Positions 17,929 through 26,034 of a stretch of DNA of 64,000 nucleotides are shown here, piece by piece; position 1 is the first letter of the stretch, and every line of letters starts with the position of its first letter. The notes under the pieces were generated by a model, which did not search any database, was not told the DNA's origin, and was given only the letters and a program-made list of their open reading frames with translations. The position numbers and the translations under genes were made by a program. Origin of the DNA: Skermanella mucosa. GTDB taxonomy: Bacteria; Pseudomonadota; Alphaproteobacteria; Azospirillales; Azospirillaceae. The stretch spans positions 3,709,001 through 3,773,000 of the forward strand of contig NZ_CP086106.1 of NCBI RefSeq assembly GCF_016765655.2. Direction: 5' to 3'.

Positions 17929-17960
17929 CCCTCTTCCGGCCACACCTATCCGGAAGAGGG
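17929..17960 (+). terminator. Hairpin after the beta-helix gene
   Basis: A perfect 11-bp stem (CCCTCTTCCGG pairing with CCGGAAGAGGG) and a 10-base loop begin 38 bp after the stop. No T tract follows, so it may stabilise the mRNA end rather than terminate on its own. Confidence 0.6.
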
Positions 17961-18092
17961 AAATCCAGGAATTGTGCCAAAATGGTCCCCGGCATGGTTA
18001 ATTATCGGTAAATTTTTTGGGTTGACGTCGAAACGAAATCCAGTCATGGGCTTTCTTCGCGTGACGAAATTAACCATAATGGGGCTGGTTTT

Positions 18093-18659
18093 ATGCATTT
18101 TCGCGGTAAATCAGGGGCGGTGTCGAGGCGATCGCTGCTGGCGGGCGGGATTTCCGCAGCATTCCTCTCAGCGATCAAGCCAGCCGCTGCCGCGGTCGCT
18201 CCCTTGAAAGACAGGAAGCTTCACCTTTACCATCGCCAGACCGGCGAATTCTTCAAGGAAACTTACTTCGAGGACGGGTTCTATCGTGTCGATGCGCTGG
18301 ACCAGATCAACTGGGTACTGCGCGACTGGCGCACCGATGCGACCACACCGATCGATCCCGCCCTGCTCGACATCCTGTACAATGTCGCGAACAGTGTCGA
18401 TGCCGGCAAGCCTTTCGAGATCCTGTCGGGATACCGCACGCCCGCGACCAACGCGGCCCTTCGCCGGCACGGCATCCGGACGGCCTCGCAGAGCTACCAC
18501 ATGGTCGGCCAGGCGGTCGACATCACGCTTCCCGGCGTGAGCCTGCGCAACATGCGGAAAGCGGCGCTCGCGCTCGGAAAGGGCGGTGTCGGCTATTATC
18601 CCCGTTCAGGATTCATCCACGTCGATACCGGCGACGTCCGGCAGTGGAACGGTCGCTGA
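18093..18659 (+). CDS. Exported DUF882 / M15-like peptidase (YcbK type)
   Basis: A 188-residue protein with a Tat-like signal (SRRSLLAGGISAAF at about 10-24, cleavage near AAAA at 31-34). The mature domain has the zinc-peptidase signatures SYHMVGQAVDI (His and Asp ligands) and GFIHVDTG (third ligand), plus the substrate-groove SGYRTPATNAALR. YcbK-like proteins are predicted murein or L,D-linked peptide hydrolases of the periplasm. It stands alone, converging on the Kbp-like gene. Confidence 0.88.
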   Translation: MHFRGKSGAVSRRSLLAGGISAAFLSAIKPAAAAVAPLKDRKLHLYHRQTGEFFKETYFEDGFYRVDALDQINWVLRDWRTDATTPIDPALLDILYNVANSVDAGKPFEILSGYRTPATNAALRRHGIRTASQSYHMVGQAVDITLPGVSLRNMRKAALALGKGGVGYYPRSGFIHVDTGDVRQWNGR

Positions 18660-18689
18660 CCAACTGCGGCGCCTGCCGGATGGAAACAG

Positions 18690-18720
18690 GGAGCGCCGGC
18701 CCCCGGCCGACCAGCGCTCC
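18690..18720. terminator. Hairpin between convergent genes
   Basis: The 7-bp arms GGAGCGC / GCGCTCC enclose a G+C-rich loop that can itself pair. It lies between the stops at 18659 (+) and 18744 (-) and may serve either transcript. No strong T run flanks it. Confidence 0.4.
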
Positions 18721-18743
18721 GCGTCCGTATGCCGACGGATCGA

Positions 18744-19211
18744 TCAGGGAATGCGGAGCATCTGACCGGGATAGATCTTGTCCGGATGCTCCAGCATCGG
18801 CCGGTTGGCCTCGAAGATCGCCTGGTACTTGTTGGGATCTCCGTAGAATTCCTTCGAGACCTTCGAAAGCGTGTCGCCCTTCTTGACCGTGTAGAAACAC
18901 GATTCAGGCGCCGCGTTGGCAGCGGCGGGAGTGGCTGCGGCAGCGGGAGCGGCGTCTTCGGCGACGGACAGGCGATCCTCCACCTTCGCGACGCCGTGTA
19001 CGTTGCCGAGCGCCAGGACGATCTTCTCGCGCTGCTCCTGCGACGGGGCGCTGCCGGAAACGGTGACGGTGTCGTCCTTCACGTCGACGGTGAAATCCTT
19101 GGCCTCGAGGCCGAGCTTGGTGACTTCGGCGCGAAGTTCGTCCGGCGTCGGGGCGTCGCTGCCGATACCCAGCTTGCGGCCCGCATCCTTGACAAAATCG
19201 AAGAAGCCCAT
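18744..19211 (-). CDS. kbp: BON-LysM protein, K+-binding protein Kbp (YgaU) homologue
   Basis: A 155-residue protein that lines up along its length with E. coli Kbp/YgaU: the opening MGFFDFVKDAGRKLG, a BON domain (about 25-85, with DDTVTVSGSAPSQEQREKIV), an Ala/Pro linker, and a C-terminal LysM domain (FYTVKKGDTLSKVSKEFYGD through YPGQMLRIP). Kbp binds potassium in the cytoplasm of E. coli and is induced by osmotic stress. The linker here (PAAAATPAAANAAPE) is longer than in E. coli. A good GAGGAGAAC ribosome site precedes the ATG. Confidence 0.88.
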   Translation of the reverse strand: MGFFDFVKDAGRKLGIGSDAPTPDELRAEVTKLGLEAKDFTVDVKDDTVTVSGSAPSQEQREKIVLALGNVHGVAKVEDRLSVAEDAAPAAAATPAAANAAPESCFYTVKKGDTLSKVSKEFYGDPNKYQAIFEANRPMLEHPDKIYPGQMLRIP

Positions 19212-19252
19212 GGTGTTCTCCTCAAAAAGGGTGGACCGGATTTGAAAGGCGG

Positions 19253-19276
19253 GACGGGCCGCGAGAGCGGCCCGTC
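19253..19276 (-). terminator. Hairpin downstream of the quinone oxidoreductase gene
   Basis: A perfect 10-bp stem (GACGGGCCGC / GCGGCCCGTC) with a 4-base loop lies between the oxidoreductase stop (19341) and the Kbp start (19211), both leftward genes. A short CTTTC follows on the minus strand. It probably separates the two transcripts. Confidence 0.6.
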
Positions 19277-19340
19277 ACTGAACCGGACAACAAACACCCG
19301 GGCGGGTCTGCGGTTGCGTGGAGGGCCGGGCTTCGGGAGC

Positions 19341-20354
19341 CTAGAAGCCGGCCAGGACGATCTTGCCGATCGACCGTCCGCTCTCCAGGGCTTCATGGGC
19401 CTTGCGCAGGTTCGCGGCATTGATCGTGCCGAATTCCCGGCCGAGGGTGGTCCGTATCAGTCCTTCGTCCACCAGGGCGGAAACCTCGTCGAGCAGCTTG
19501 TGCTGCTGGATCATGTCGGGCGTTTCGTGCATGGCTCGGACGAACATCAGCTCGATGTGAAGCGTGCCGGCCTTGCCCTTGATCTGCATGACGTCCAGGG
19601 ACGCAGGATCGTCGATCAGGGTGATCTCGCCCTGCGGGGCCAGTACCTTGACGATCTCCGCCCAATGCTTGTCGGTGTGCGTGAGGGACAGGACGTAACG
19701 CACGGTCGGGTGCCCGATCCGCGCCAGTTCCTCCGACAGCGGCTTCGAATGATCGATCACATGGTGCGCGCCCGAGGCCGTTACCCAGTCCCGGGTTTCC
19801 GGCCGGGAAGCCGTGCCGATGATGGTCAGGTTGGTCAGCCGGCGGGCGAGCTGCACCGCGATCGACCCGACGCCTCCGGCCGCCCCGATGATCAGGATGG
19901 CGTCGTCGGTCGGCGCCTTGCCGACGGGGATACGGAACCGATCGAACAGGCACTCCCACGCCGTGATGGCGGTCAGCGGCAATGCGGCGGCCTGGGTGAA
20001 GGAGAGGCTTCGCGGCTTGTGACCGGCGATCCGCTCGTCCACCAGCCCATACTCCGCATTGCTGCCCGGCCTGGTGATGCTGCCGGCGTAGAAGACCTCG
20101 TCCCCGGGGCTGAAGAGGGTGACGTCGCGCCCGACCGCCTCGACCACGCCGGCGGCGTCCCAGCCCAGGATCACCGGCTGTTCCGGCGTTCCGGCGCGGC
20201 GCATGCGGACCTTGGTATCGACCGGGTTGACCGACACCGCCTCGATCCGCACCAGCAGGTCGCGCGGTCCCGGCGCCGGCCTGGGCGTCTCGAAGTCGAA
20301 CAGGGAGCGCTCTTCCGAAATGGGCAGGCTTTCGACGTAGCCGATGGCTTTCAT
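19341..20354 (-). CDS. Zinc-free MDR alcohol dehydrogenase / quinone oxidoreductase
   Basis: A 337-residue medium-chain reductase. The catalytic N-terminal domain starts MKAIGYVESLPISEERSLFD and contains VSVNPVDTKVR; the nucleotide-binding motif is IIGAAGGVGSIAVQLAR. The cysteine and histidine ligands for catalytic zinc are absent, so it belongs to the quinone-reductase-like group (annotated as zinc-binding alcohol dehydrogenase family protein). The frame is open far upstream, but the ATG at 20354 has a GAGGAAAAG site and matches the family start. It is divergent from a LysR gene, which is its likely regulator. Confidence 0.88.
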   Translation of the reverse strand: MKAIGYVESLPISEERSLFDFETPRPAPGPRDLLVRIEAVSVNPVDTKVRMRRAGTPEQPVILGWDAAGVVEAVGRDVTLFSPGDEVFYAGSITRPGSNAEYGLVDERIAGHKPRSLSFTQAAALPLTAITAWECLFDRFRIPVGKAPTDDAILIIGAAGGVGSIAVQLARRLTNLTIIGTASRPETRDWVTASGAHHVIDHSKPLSEELARIGHPTVRYVLSLTHTDKHWAEIVKVLAPQGEITLIDDPASLDVMQIKGKAGTLHIELMFVRAMHETPDMIQQHKLLDEVSALVDEGLIRTTLGREFGTINAANLRKAHEALESGRSIGKIVLAGF

Positions 20355-20453
20355 ATGCTTTTCCTCGTTCATGAACCTGTCGCCAAGATGGATCATCACC
20401 GTTGACCATATAATTGGCTTGAAGCCGAAATGACTATTCGGTTTCATCGAAGA
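20355..20453. promoter_or_regulatory. Divergent promoter region, oxidoreductase and LysR gene
   Basis: The 99 bp between the two starts contain TTGACCATATAATTGG and a short dyad CCGAA-N7-TTCGG. LysR proteins commonly bind and autoregulate in such a gap. No TSS can be fixed by eye. Confidence 0.5.
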
Positions 20454-21386
20454 ATGAACCTCAGCCTGTCCGACCTGACGCTTTTCGTCCGTACCGCGGC
20501 TCTCGGCAACATCAGCGCGGCCGGGCGGGAGATCGGTCTTGCTCCGGCGTCGGCGAGCCAGCGTCTCCAGGCGATCGAGCGGGAGATCGGAGCCCGGCTG
20601 CTCCACCGGACCACGCGCCAGGTTGCCTTGAACGAGGACGGCCGCGTCTTCCTGGCTTATGCCCAGAAGATCCTGGCGGATGCGGAAGAAGCCCGGGATG
20701 CGGTGACCGGGGCGCAGTCGCCCGCCGGGATGCTGTCGGTCACCGCTCCCGCCTCCTTCGGGCGCCAGTACATCTCGCCGGTCCTGCCCGAGTTCCTGAA
20801 GGCCCACCCCAGGCTGCGCGTGCGGATGCACCTGATGGACCATGTGGTCGACATCGTGGCACAGGGAATCGACGTCGCCATCCGCATCGGCACGCTGCCC
20901 GACAGCACGCTGGTGGCGAAGCGGCTGGTGTCGAACCGCCGGGTCGTCTGCGCCGCCCCGGCCTATCTGGCTGAGCACGGCATCCCCGCCGTGCCGGCGG
21001 ATCTGGAAAGGCATGCGTGCCTCATCCTCGGCGACCAGCGCCTGTGGCGCTTCGAGGGTGCGGGCGGATCGGGAAGCGAGATCGCGGTCCGTGTCGCCGG
21101 CCCGCTGGAGAGCAACCATGGCGAGGTGATCAAGGACGCGGCCGCGGCCGGCGTCGGCATCGCCATCAAATCCACCTGGGATGTCGCCGACCTCCTGCGC
21201 GACGGGCGGCTGGTGCCGATCCTCGAAGAGTACCCGCTGGCGGGCGACAGCGCGATCTGGGCAGTCTATCCCAATGTGCGGCTGCTGCCGGTGCGGGTCA
21301 GGCTGTTCATCGATTTTCTGAAGCTCCGCTTCGGGCAGCCGACTCCCTATTGGGATGATGCGGACACCGCCGAAGGGCGGTGGTGA
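20454..21386 (+). CDS. LysR family transcriptional regulator
   Basis: A 310-residue regulator. The winged HTH is at residues 1-60 (MNLSLSDLTLFVRTAALGNI, with SASQRLQAIEREIGARLLHR) and the substrate-binding domain spans about 90-300. The ATG at 20454 begins at the usual distance before the HTH; an in-frame ATG at 20430 would add eight residues. It is divergent from the quinone oxidoreductase gene, the classical layout for a LysR target. The inducer is unknown. Confidence 0.9.
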   Translation: MNLSLSDLTLFVRTAALGNISAAGREIGLAPASASQRLQAIEREIGARLLHRTTRQVALNEDGRVFLAYAQKILADAEEARDAVTGAQSPAGMLSVTAPASFGRQYISPVLPEFLKAHPRLRVRMHLMDHVVDIVAQGIDVAIRIGTLPDSTLVAKRLVSNRRVVCAAPAYLAEHGIPAVPADLERHACLILGDQRLWRFEGAGGSGSEIAVRVAGPLESNHGEVIKDAAAAGVGIAIKSTWDVADLLRDGRLVPILEEYPLAGDSAIWAVYPNVRLLPVRVRLFIDFLKLRFGQPTPYWDDADTAEGRW

Positions 21387-21488
21387 TCCTTACTAAAAGG
21401 TTAATTCTTATTCCTCTCTCTAACGTGTTATTAACCATCCCTATCGACGCGGGTGCTGCGCACCCCTCCATCTTCAAGGGATCCTACG

Positions 21489-22496
21489 ATGACGACCCGC
21501 ATGGGCGGCCCGGTACGCGATGTCCTTTACGGAACCCGGTGGGCGGACACGCTCCGCGGTGAAGCCGGCAACGACTACCTGAACGGACAGGGCGGCAACG
21601 ACAGCCTTTTCGGCGGCACGGGCGACGATAAACTGGACGGCGGAGCCGGCGACGACACGCTGCGGGGAGGCGACGGGATCGACGCCCTGTTCGGCGGGGA
21701 CGGTTCGGACGTCCTCCACGGCGATGCCGGCAACGACTATCTCTCCGGCGGCGCCGGGTTCGACCAGCTCTTCGGCGGCGCCGGCAACGACAGGCTGGTG
21801 GGCGGCGAAGGGACCAACGACCTGTCCGGCGGCAGCGGCGGCGACGTCCTGGTCCTGGAAGAACGGGGGACGGTCCGCGAGACCTCCTCCTGGTTCTCCG
21901 GCGGGACGGGGCGCGATACCCTGCACGTCATCGCCGACGATGCCCGGGTGCTGGTGGATCCCTACACCGGATCGACCGCGACGGCGCCGGCGCGCATCGC
22001 GATAGACCTGGACGATGAAGGGTCCGGTGGTAGCCTGTGGTTCCAGGACGGCGACGGCTGGGCCTTCGAGGCGGCCGGCACGTTCGACGGCATCGAGGCC
22101 TTCACCGTCTCCGACGGAACCAGGCTGGACTTCCATGGCGGGGCCGGCGACGCGACGGTCACCGGGGGCCGTCACGCCGACCTGTTCGAGGGCGGCTCGG
22201 GCGACGAGACCTTTGCCGGGGCCGGAGGGTCGGATCTGTTCCTGATGTCCTGGAACGACCCGTCCCAGGGAATGGGCCATGACCAGATCATCGGCTTCAA
22301 CGTCGCCGAAGGCGACCGCATCGCGTCGGCGTTCTTCACCGGGACGCACGGAGTCGATCTGAAGACGAGCTGGATCGAGAAGAACGGACATACGATCTTC
22401 ACCAGCCGGACGCCCGACGGAACGGTGGTCCACACCCTCGATGTGGACGCCGTCGGCCTGCCCAAGGGGACCATGGCTGATCACGATTGGGCATGA
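21489..22496 (+). CDS. RTX calcium-binding secreted protein
   Basis: A 335-residue protein. Residues 10-115 hold about ten consecutive RTX nonapeptides of the form GGxGxDxLx (for example GGTGDDKLDGGAGDDTLRGG). A non-repetitive domain (about 120-225) follows, then two more repeats (GGSGDETFAGAGGSDLF) and an M10-type C-terminal block (MSWNDPSQGMGHDQIIGFNV and on), the usual location of the type I secretion signal. There is no N-terminal signal. The start is the ATG after AAGGGA; a GTG at 21453 is an alternative. No catalytic domain is recognised, so the role may be surface or matrix binding. Confidence 0.82.
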   Translation: MTTRMGGPVRDVLYGTRWADTLRGEAGNDYLNGQGGNDSLFGGTGDDKLDGGAGDDTLRGGDGIDALFGGDGSDVLHGDAGNDYLSGGAGFDQLFGGAGNDRLVGGEGTNDLSGGSGGDVLVLEERGTVRETSSWFSGGTGRDTLHVIADDARVLVDPYTGSTATAPARIAIDLDDEGSGGSLWFQDGDGWAFEAAGTFDGIEAFTVSDGTRLDFHGGAGDATVTGGRHADLFEGGSGDETFAGAGGSDLFLMSWNDPSQGMGHDQIIGFNVAEGDRIASAFFTGTHGVDLKTSWIEKNGHTIFTSRTPDGTVVHTLDVDAVGLPKGTMADHDWA

Positions 22497-22627
22497 GGCT
22501 TGGGGCAAGGCGGGCCGGTCATCGGCGGATTTGACGCAGGCCGAACGGACAGGATCCCGGTTGGTCTATCCGTCGGGTTCATGCGATTGCATGCGCATAT
22601 GTTCCATCCGCCTGGTTGCTCCCCGCC

Positions 22628-23641
22628 ATGCACTCCCGCCTGATCCGCCGGCACGATCATTTCTTCAAGCGTTTGTTGGAGCAGCCCGGCGCGGCCGGGG
22701 CGCTGCTCCGGGAGCGGCTTCCGCCCGAGATCGCGAAGCTGCTGGGTCCCGATGAGCCGGTGCTGGTGCAGGGCTCCTTCGTGGATCGGGAACTTCGGGA
22801 ATACCGGACGGACCGGCTCTACCGGGTACGCCTGCGGGACGGACGCGAGGCCTATCTGTATGTCCTGATCGAGCATAAGGCCGCCCCCGACCCGCGGATC
22901 GGCCTTCAGCTGCTCGGCTACATGACGCAGTTCTGGCTGTCGTGGGACAAGCGGGAGGGAAGGGCGACGGACGGCAAGCTACAGGCGCTGCCGCTGCTGT
23001 TCCCCCTGGTGGTCTATCACGGCGCGGCGGAGTGGGGCGTACCCCTGTCCTTCGCGGAGGCTGTCGATCTCGATGACGAGACGCTACGGCCCTATGTCCT
23101 GGATTTCCACTACTCTCTCACCGACCTCGGGAGGATCGACGATGCCAAGCTGTCACGGCAGAAGGAACTCCGGATCGGGCTTCTTCTGCTGAAGCATGGC
23201 GGCCGGGGCGGCGACCTGCGCCAGATCCTGGTCGAGGTCGGACGCGCCGCAGCGGCCCTGAGCACCGATGACTTGGTGACCCTGGTACGCTACATTATTT
23301 CCGAGCCCAATGAGGTCGAGGCTGCGATGCTTCGGGACCTGCTGAGGGAGATCGTACCCGGTCAGGAGGCGAGGATCATGTCGATCGCGGCGGAACAGTG
23401 GAAAGCCGAGGGTATGGCCGAGGGCATTGCTCGGGGTAGGGCTGAAGGCAAAGCGGAAGGCAAAGCGGAAGGCAAAGCCGAAATCTTGATGCGCCAGCTG
23501 CGACGGCGCTTCGGCGAGATACCCCAATCGACCTTTGACAGGGTCCATGCCGCCTCCGACGACGAACTGACGGCATGGGCGGAGAACATCCTCGATGCGT
23601 CGAGCCTGGATGCGGTCTTCCATCCGTCCAGGGCGAACTGA
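22628..23641 (+). CDS. Rpn family PD-(D/E)XK nuclease / putative transposase-like protein
   Basis: A 337-residue protein of the Rpn/YhgA-like family (PF04754). The nuclease core includes FFKRLLEQP, DRLYRVRLRDGREAYLYVL with the IEHK catalytic segment, and IGLQLLGYMTQFW. In E. coli, Rpn proteins promote RecA-independent recombination and are toxic when overproduced. The tail (about 255-290) is an alternating Glu/Gly/Ala/Lys repeat encoded by a 12-bp tandem DNA repeat, common in this family and prone to length change. The ATG at 22628 is chosen over a TTG four codons upstream. Not part of an operon. Confidence 0.85.
   Translation: MHSRLIRRHDHFFKRLLEQPGAAGALLRERLPPEIAKLLGPDEPVLVQGSFVDRELREYRTDRLYRVRLRDGREAYLYVLIEHKAAPDPRIGLQLLGYMTQFWLSWDKREGRATDGKLQALPLLFPLVVYHGAAEWGVPLSFAEAVDLDDETLRPYVLDFHYSLTDLGRIDDAKLSRQKELRIGLLLLKHGGRGGDLRQILVEVGRAAAALSTDDLVTLVRYIISEPNEVEAAMLRDLLREIVPGQEARIMSIAAEQWKAEGMAEGIARGRAEGKAEGKAEGKAEILMRQLRRRFGEIPQSTFDRVHAASDDELTAWAENILDASSLDAVFHPSRAN
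23441..23482 (+). repeat. 12-bp tandem repeat in the Rpn-family gene
   Basis: Three to four copies of GGCAAAGCGGAA (first and last copies degenerate) encode the repeating Gly-Lys-Ala-Glu tail. In-frame unit length means copy-number changes would not break the gene. Confidence 0.85.
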
Positions 23642-23670
23642 CGGCGTCGTCGCCGAGGGGCGGCCGTCAG
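23638..23670. terminator. Hairpin spanning two convergent stops
   Basis: CTGACGGC (23638-23645) and GCCGTCAG (23663-23670) form an 8-bp stem that includes the stop codons of both the Rpn gene and galM. It is a possible bidirectional terminator without T tracts. Confidence 0.4.
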
Positions 23671-24701
23671 GCGAACCGGTAGATCGTGGTCGAACGAAAG
23701 GACTCGCCGGGATCGAGGCGAGTGGACGGAAAGTGCGGGTGGTTGGGCGAGTCGGGGAAATGCTGGGTTTCCAGGCACAGCGCGTCGCCCTGGCGGTAGA
23801 GTTTCCCGGCTGCGCCGATCAGCGTGCCGTCGAGATAGTTGCCGCTGTAGAACTGGACGCCGGGCTCGGTCGTCAGCACCTCCATCACCCGTCCCGACAC
23901 CGGGTCGCGGACGCGGGCGGCCAGGGTCAATTCATCGGGTGAAGGCTTGTCGAGCACGTAGTTGTGATCATAGCCCCGCGTGATGGCAAGCTGCGGATGG
24001 CCGTCGCGCAGGCGGGCGCCGATCGCGGTCGGCCGGGTGAAGTCGAACGGCGTTCCGGACACCGGTTCGACGGCGCCGGTCGGGATCGAGGTCTGGTCGA
24101 CCGGCGTGTAGCGCGAGGCGTTCAGATAGACTTCGTGCCCCTCGACGGTCCCGGAGCCGTCGCCCGTCAGGTTGAAGAAGCTGTGGTTGGTCAGGTTCAC
24201 CACGGTCGGCCGGTCGGTGATCGCGTGATAGTCGATCCGTAGCGCGTTGTCGTCGCCCAGCGTGTAGGTGACGGTCACGTCGAGGGTGCCGGGATAGCCT
24301 TCCTCCCCGTGTGCGCTCCGGTATGACAGGGCGAGCGCGCCGTCCCCGACACGGTCGGCCCGCCAGATCCGGGCGTTGAAGCCGCCCGGGCCGCCATGCA
24401 GGGCGTTGGGACCGTTGTTGGCGGCGAGCGTGAAATCCTCGCCGTCGAGAGTGAACCGGCCCTTCGCGATCCGATTGGCGTAGCGGCCGATGATGGCCCC
24501 GAAATAGCGGCCGGGCTCCGTGTAGTCCTCCAGCCGGTCGAAACCGAGCACGACGTTGGCGACGTGGCCCGTGGCGTCCGGCACATGGAGCGCCTTGACG
24601 ACGCCCCCGTAGGTCAGGATCTCCACCGCCATCCCGCCGTCGTTCGCCAGCGTGTGGAGGTCGACGCCTTCGCCGAACGGCCGCTTATCTTGCCTTGCCA
24701 T
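23667..24701 (-). CDS. galM: Aldose 1-epimerase (galactose mutarotase)
   Basis: A 344-residue enzyme that interconverts alpha and beta anomers of free sugars. The family motifs are intact: GRYANRIAKGRF, NGPNALHGGPGGFNARIW, the catalytic His in NLTNHSFFNL and the catalytic Glu in CLETQHFPD. It lies 9 bp after the glycerate kinase gene, the last gene of the leftward hexuronate operon. There it may equilibrate anomers of galacturonate or glucuronate ahead of uronate dehydrogenase, which prefers one anomer. Confidence 0.93.
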   Translation of the reverse strand: MARQDKRPFGEGVDLHTLANDGGMAVEILTYGGVVKALHVPDATGHVANVVLGFDRLEDYTEPGRYFGAIIGRYANRIAKGRFTLDGEDFTLAANNGPNALHGGPGGFNARIWRADRVGDGALALSYRSAHGEEGYPGTLDVTVTYTLGDDNALRIDYHAITDRPTVVNLTNHSFFNLTGDGSGTVEGHEVYLNASRYTPVDQTSIPTGAVEPVSGTPFDFTRPTAIGARLRDGHPQLAITRGYDHNYVLDKPSPDELTLAARVRDPVSGRVMEVLTTEPGVQFYSGNYLDGTLIGAAGKLYRQGDALCLETQHFPDSPNHPHFPSTRLDPGESFRSTTIYRFA

Positions 24702-24710
24702 GCCTGTCCC

Positions 24711-25982
24711 CTACTCCGCCGGGTCGATCAGGATCGCGCGGAAGTCGTTGACGTTGGTCAGGGTCGGTCCGGTGACGACCTGGTCGCCCAGCGCCTCGAA
24801 GAAAGTATGACCGTCGTTGTCGGCCAGCTTCGCCTTCGCGCTGATGCCGCGCTCGGCCGCGCGGAGCAGCGTGTCGGGGGTTATGATGGCGCCGGCCACC
24901 TCCTCCGCGCCGTCGATGCCGTCGGTGTCCCCGGCGATGCCCCAGATCCCCTTCGCGCCGTTGAGCGCGACGGCGGTGGAGAGCAGGAATTCGACGTTGC
25001 GGCCGCCCTTCCCCTCGCCGCGCACCGTCACCGTCGTCTCGCCGCCCGACAGCAGGACGCAGGGCGCCGGCAGCGGATGGCCGTGAGTGGCGGCGGAAAG
25101 AGCGATGCCGGCCATGATCTTGCCGACTTCCGTCGCCTCCCCCTCCAGCGCGTCGCCCAGGAGCAGCGGAGTCACCCCGGCCTTGCGAGCCACCTCGGCG
25201 GCGGCTTCCAGGGAGAATTGCGGCGTCGCGATCATCACGTTGGTGACGTCGGCGAGGCGCGGATCGCCGGGCTTGGGCGTCTCGTCCTCGCCCCGGTCCA
25301 GGTGGCGCTGAACGGCCTCGGACGGCGTGATGTTGTAGCGCCGGAGCACGGCGCGGGCGTCCTCGAAGGTGGACGGGTCCGGAACCGTGGGGCCGGAGGC
25401 GATCACGGAGGGATCGTCGCCGGGCACGTCGGAGATCAGCAGGCTGATCACCTTGGCGGGATGGGCAGCCGCGCCCAGCCGCCCGCCCTTGATCGCCGAG
25501 AGATGCTTGCGCACCGCGTTCATCTGCCCGATGTCGGCGCCGGAAGCGAGCAGCGCCTTGTTGACCGCCTGCTTGTCCTCCAGCGTCAGGCCGGGGGCCG
25601 GCAGCGCCAGCAGGGCCGACCCGCCGCCGGAGATCAGGAACAGCACCAGGTCGTCGGGCCCCGCCCCTTTCGCCAGTGCGAGCACGCGCGCGGCGGCGGC
25701 GTGGCCGGCGGCGTCGGGAACGGGATGGGACGCCTCGACGATCTCGATATGGCGGCACGGCACGGCATGCCCGTAGCGGGTGATCACCAGCCCTTCGAGG
25801 GGACCGGGCCAGTGGTCCTCGACCGCCTTCGCCATGGCGGCGGAAGCCTTGCCGGCTCCCAGCACGATGGTCCGGCCCTTGGGCGGCGGCGGGAGGTGCC
25901 GCGGCACGACCTTTTCCGGCAATGCCGCATCGACCGCGGCATCGAACATCGCCTTCAGCAGATCGCGCTGCCGTGTCGCCAT
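24711..25982 (-). CDS. Glycerate 2-kinase (DUF4147/MOFRL type; often annotated hydroxypyruvate reductase TtuD)
   Basis: A 423-residue protein. The N-terminal DUF4147 domain carries VLGAGKASAAMAKAVE and LFLISGGGSALL; the C-terminal MOFRL domain carries LLSGGETTVTVRGEGKGGRN and AGDTDGIDG. Members phosphorylate D-glycerate, mostly at C2; the older TtuD name refers to hydroxypyruvate reductase. The frame is open upstream to 26105, but the ATG at 25982 follows an AAAGGA site and matches the family start. It acts after GarR in the same operon, converting glycerate to a glycolytic intermediate. Confidence 0.9.
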   Translation of the reverse strand: MATRQRDLLKAMFDAAVDAALPEKVVPRHLPPPPKGRTIVLGAGKASAAMAKAVEDHWPGPLEGLVITRYGHAVPCRHIEIVEASHPVPDAAGHAAAARVLALAKGAGPDDLVLFLISGGGSALLALPAPGLTLEDKQAVNKALLASGADIGQMNAVRKHLSAIKGGRLGAAAHPAKVISLLISDVPGDDPSVIASGPTVPDPSTFEDARAVLRRYNITPSEAVQRHLDRGEDETPKPGDPRLADVTNVMIATPQFSLEAAAEVARKAGVTPLLLGDALEGEATEVGKIMAGIALSAATHGHPLPAPCVLLSGGETTVTVRGEGKGGRNVEFLLSTAVALNGAKGIWGIAGDTDGIDGAEEVAGAIITPDTLLRAAERGISAKAKLADNDGHTFFEALGDQVVTGPTLTNVNDFRAILIDPAE

Positions 25983-26034
25983 GATGGGTGTTCCTTTCCC
26001 TCTGTGTGGCCCGTTCGGGCCGTTCTGGGGCGCT

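Noticed and set aside
18729-20405. Long plus-strand frame across kbp and the quinone oxidoreductase gene
   Set aside because: Both genes on the other strand have strong family motifs and ribosome sites; the plus-strand frame has neither.
19341-21119. 592-codon version of the quinone oxidoreductase reaching back under the LysR gene
   Set aside because: The extra N-terminus is antisense to a well-supported LysR gene. The start at 20354 has a ribosome site and matches the family.
23441-23482. Short tandem repeats considered as a CRISPR fragment
   Set aside because: Units are 12 bp, contiguous, in frame and without spacers; they encode the normal Rpn tail.
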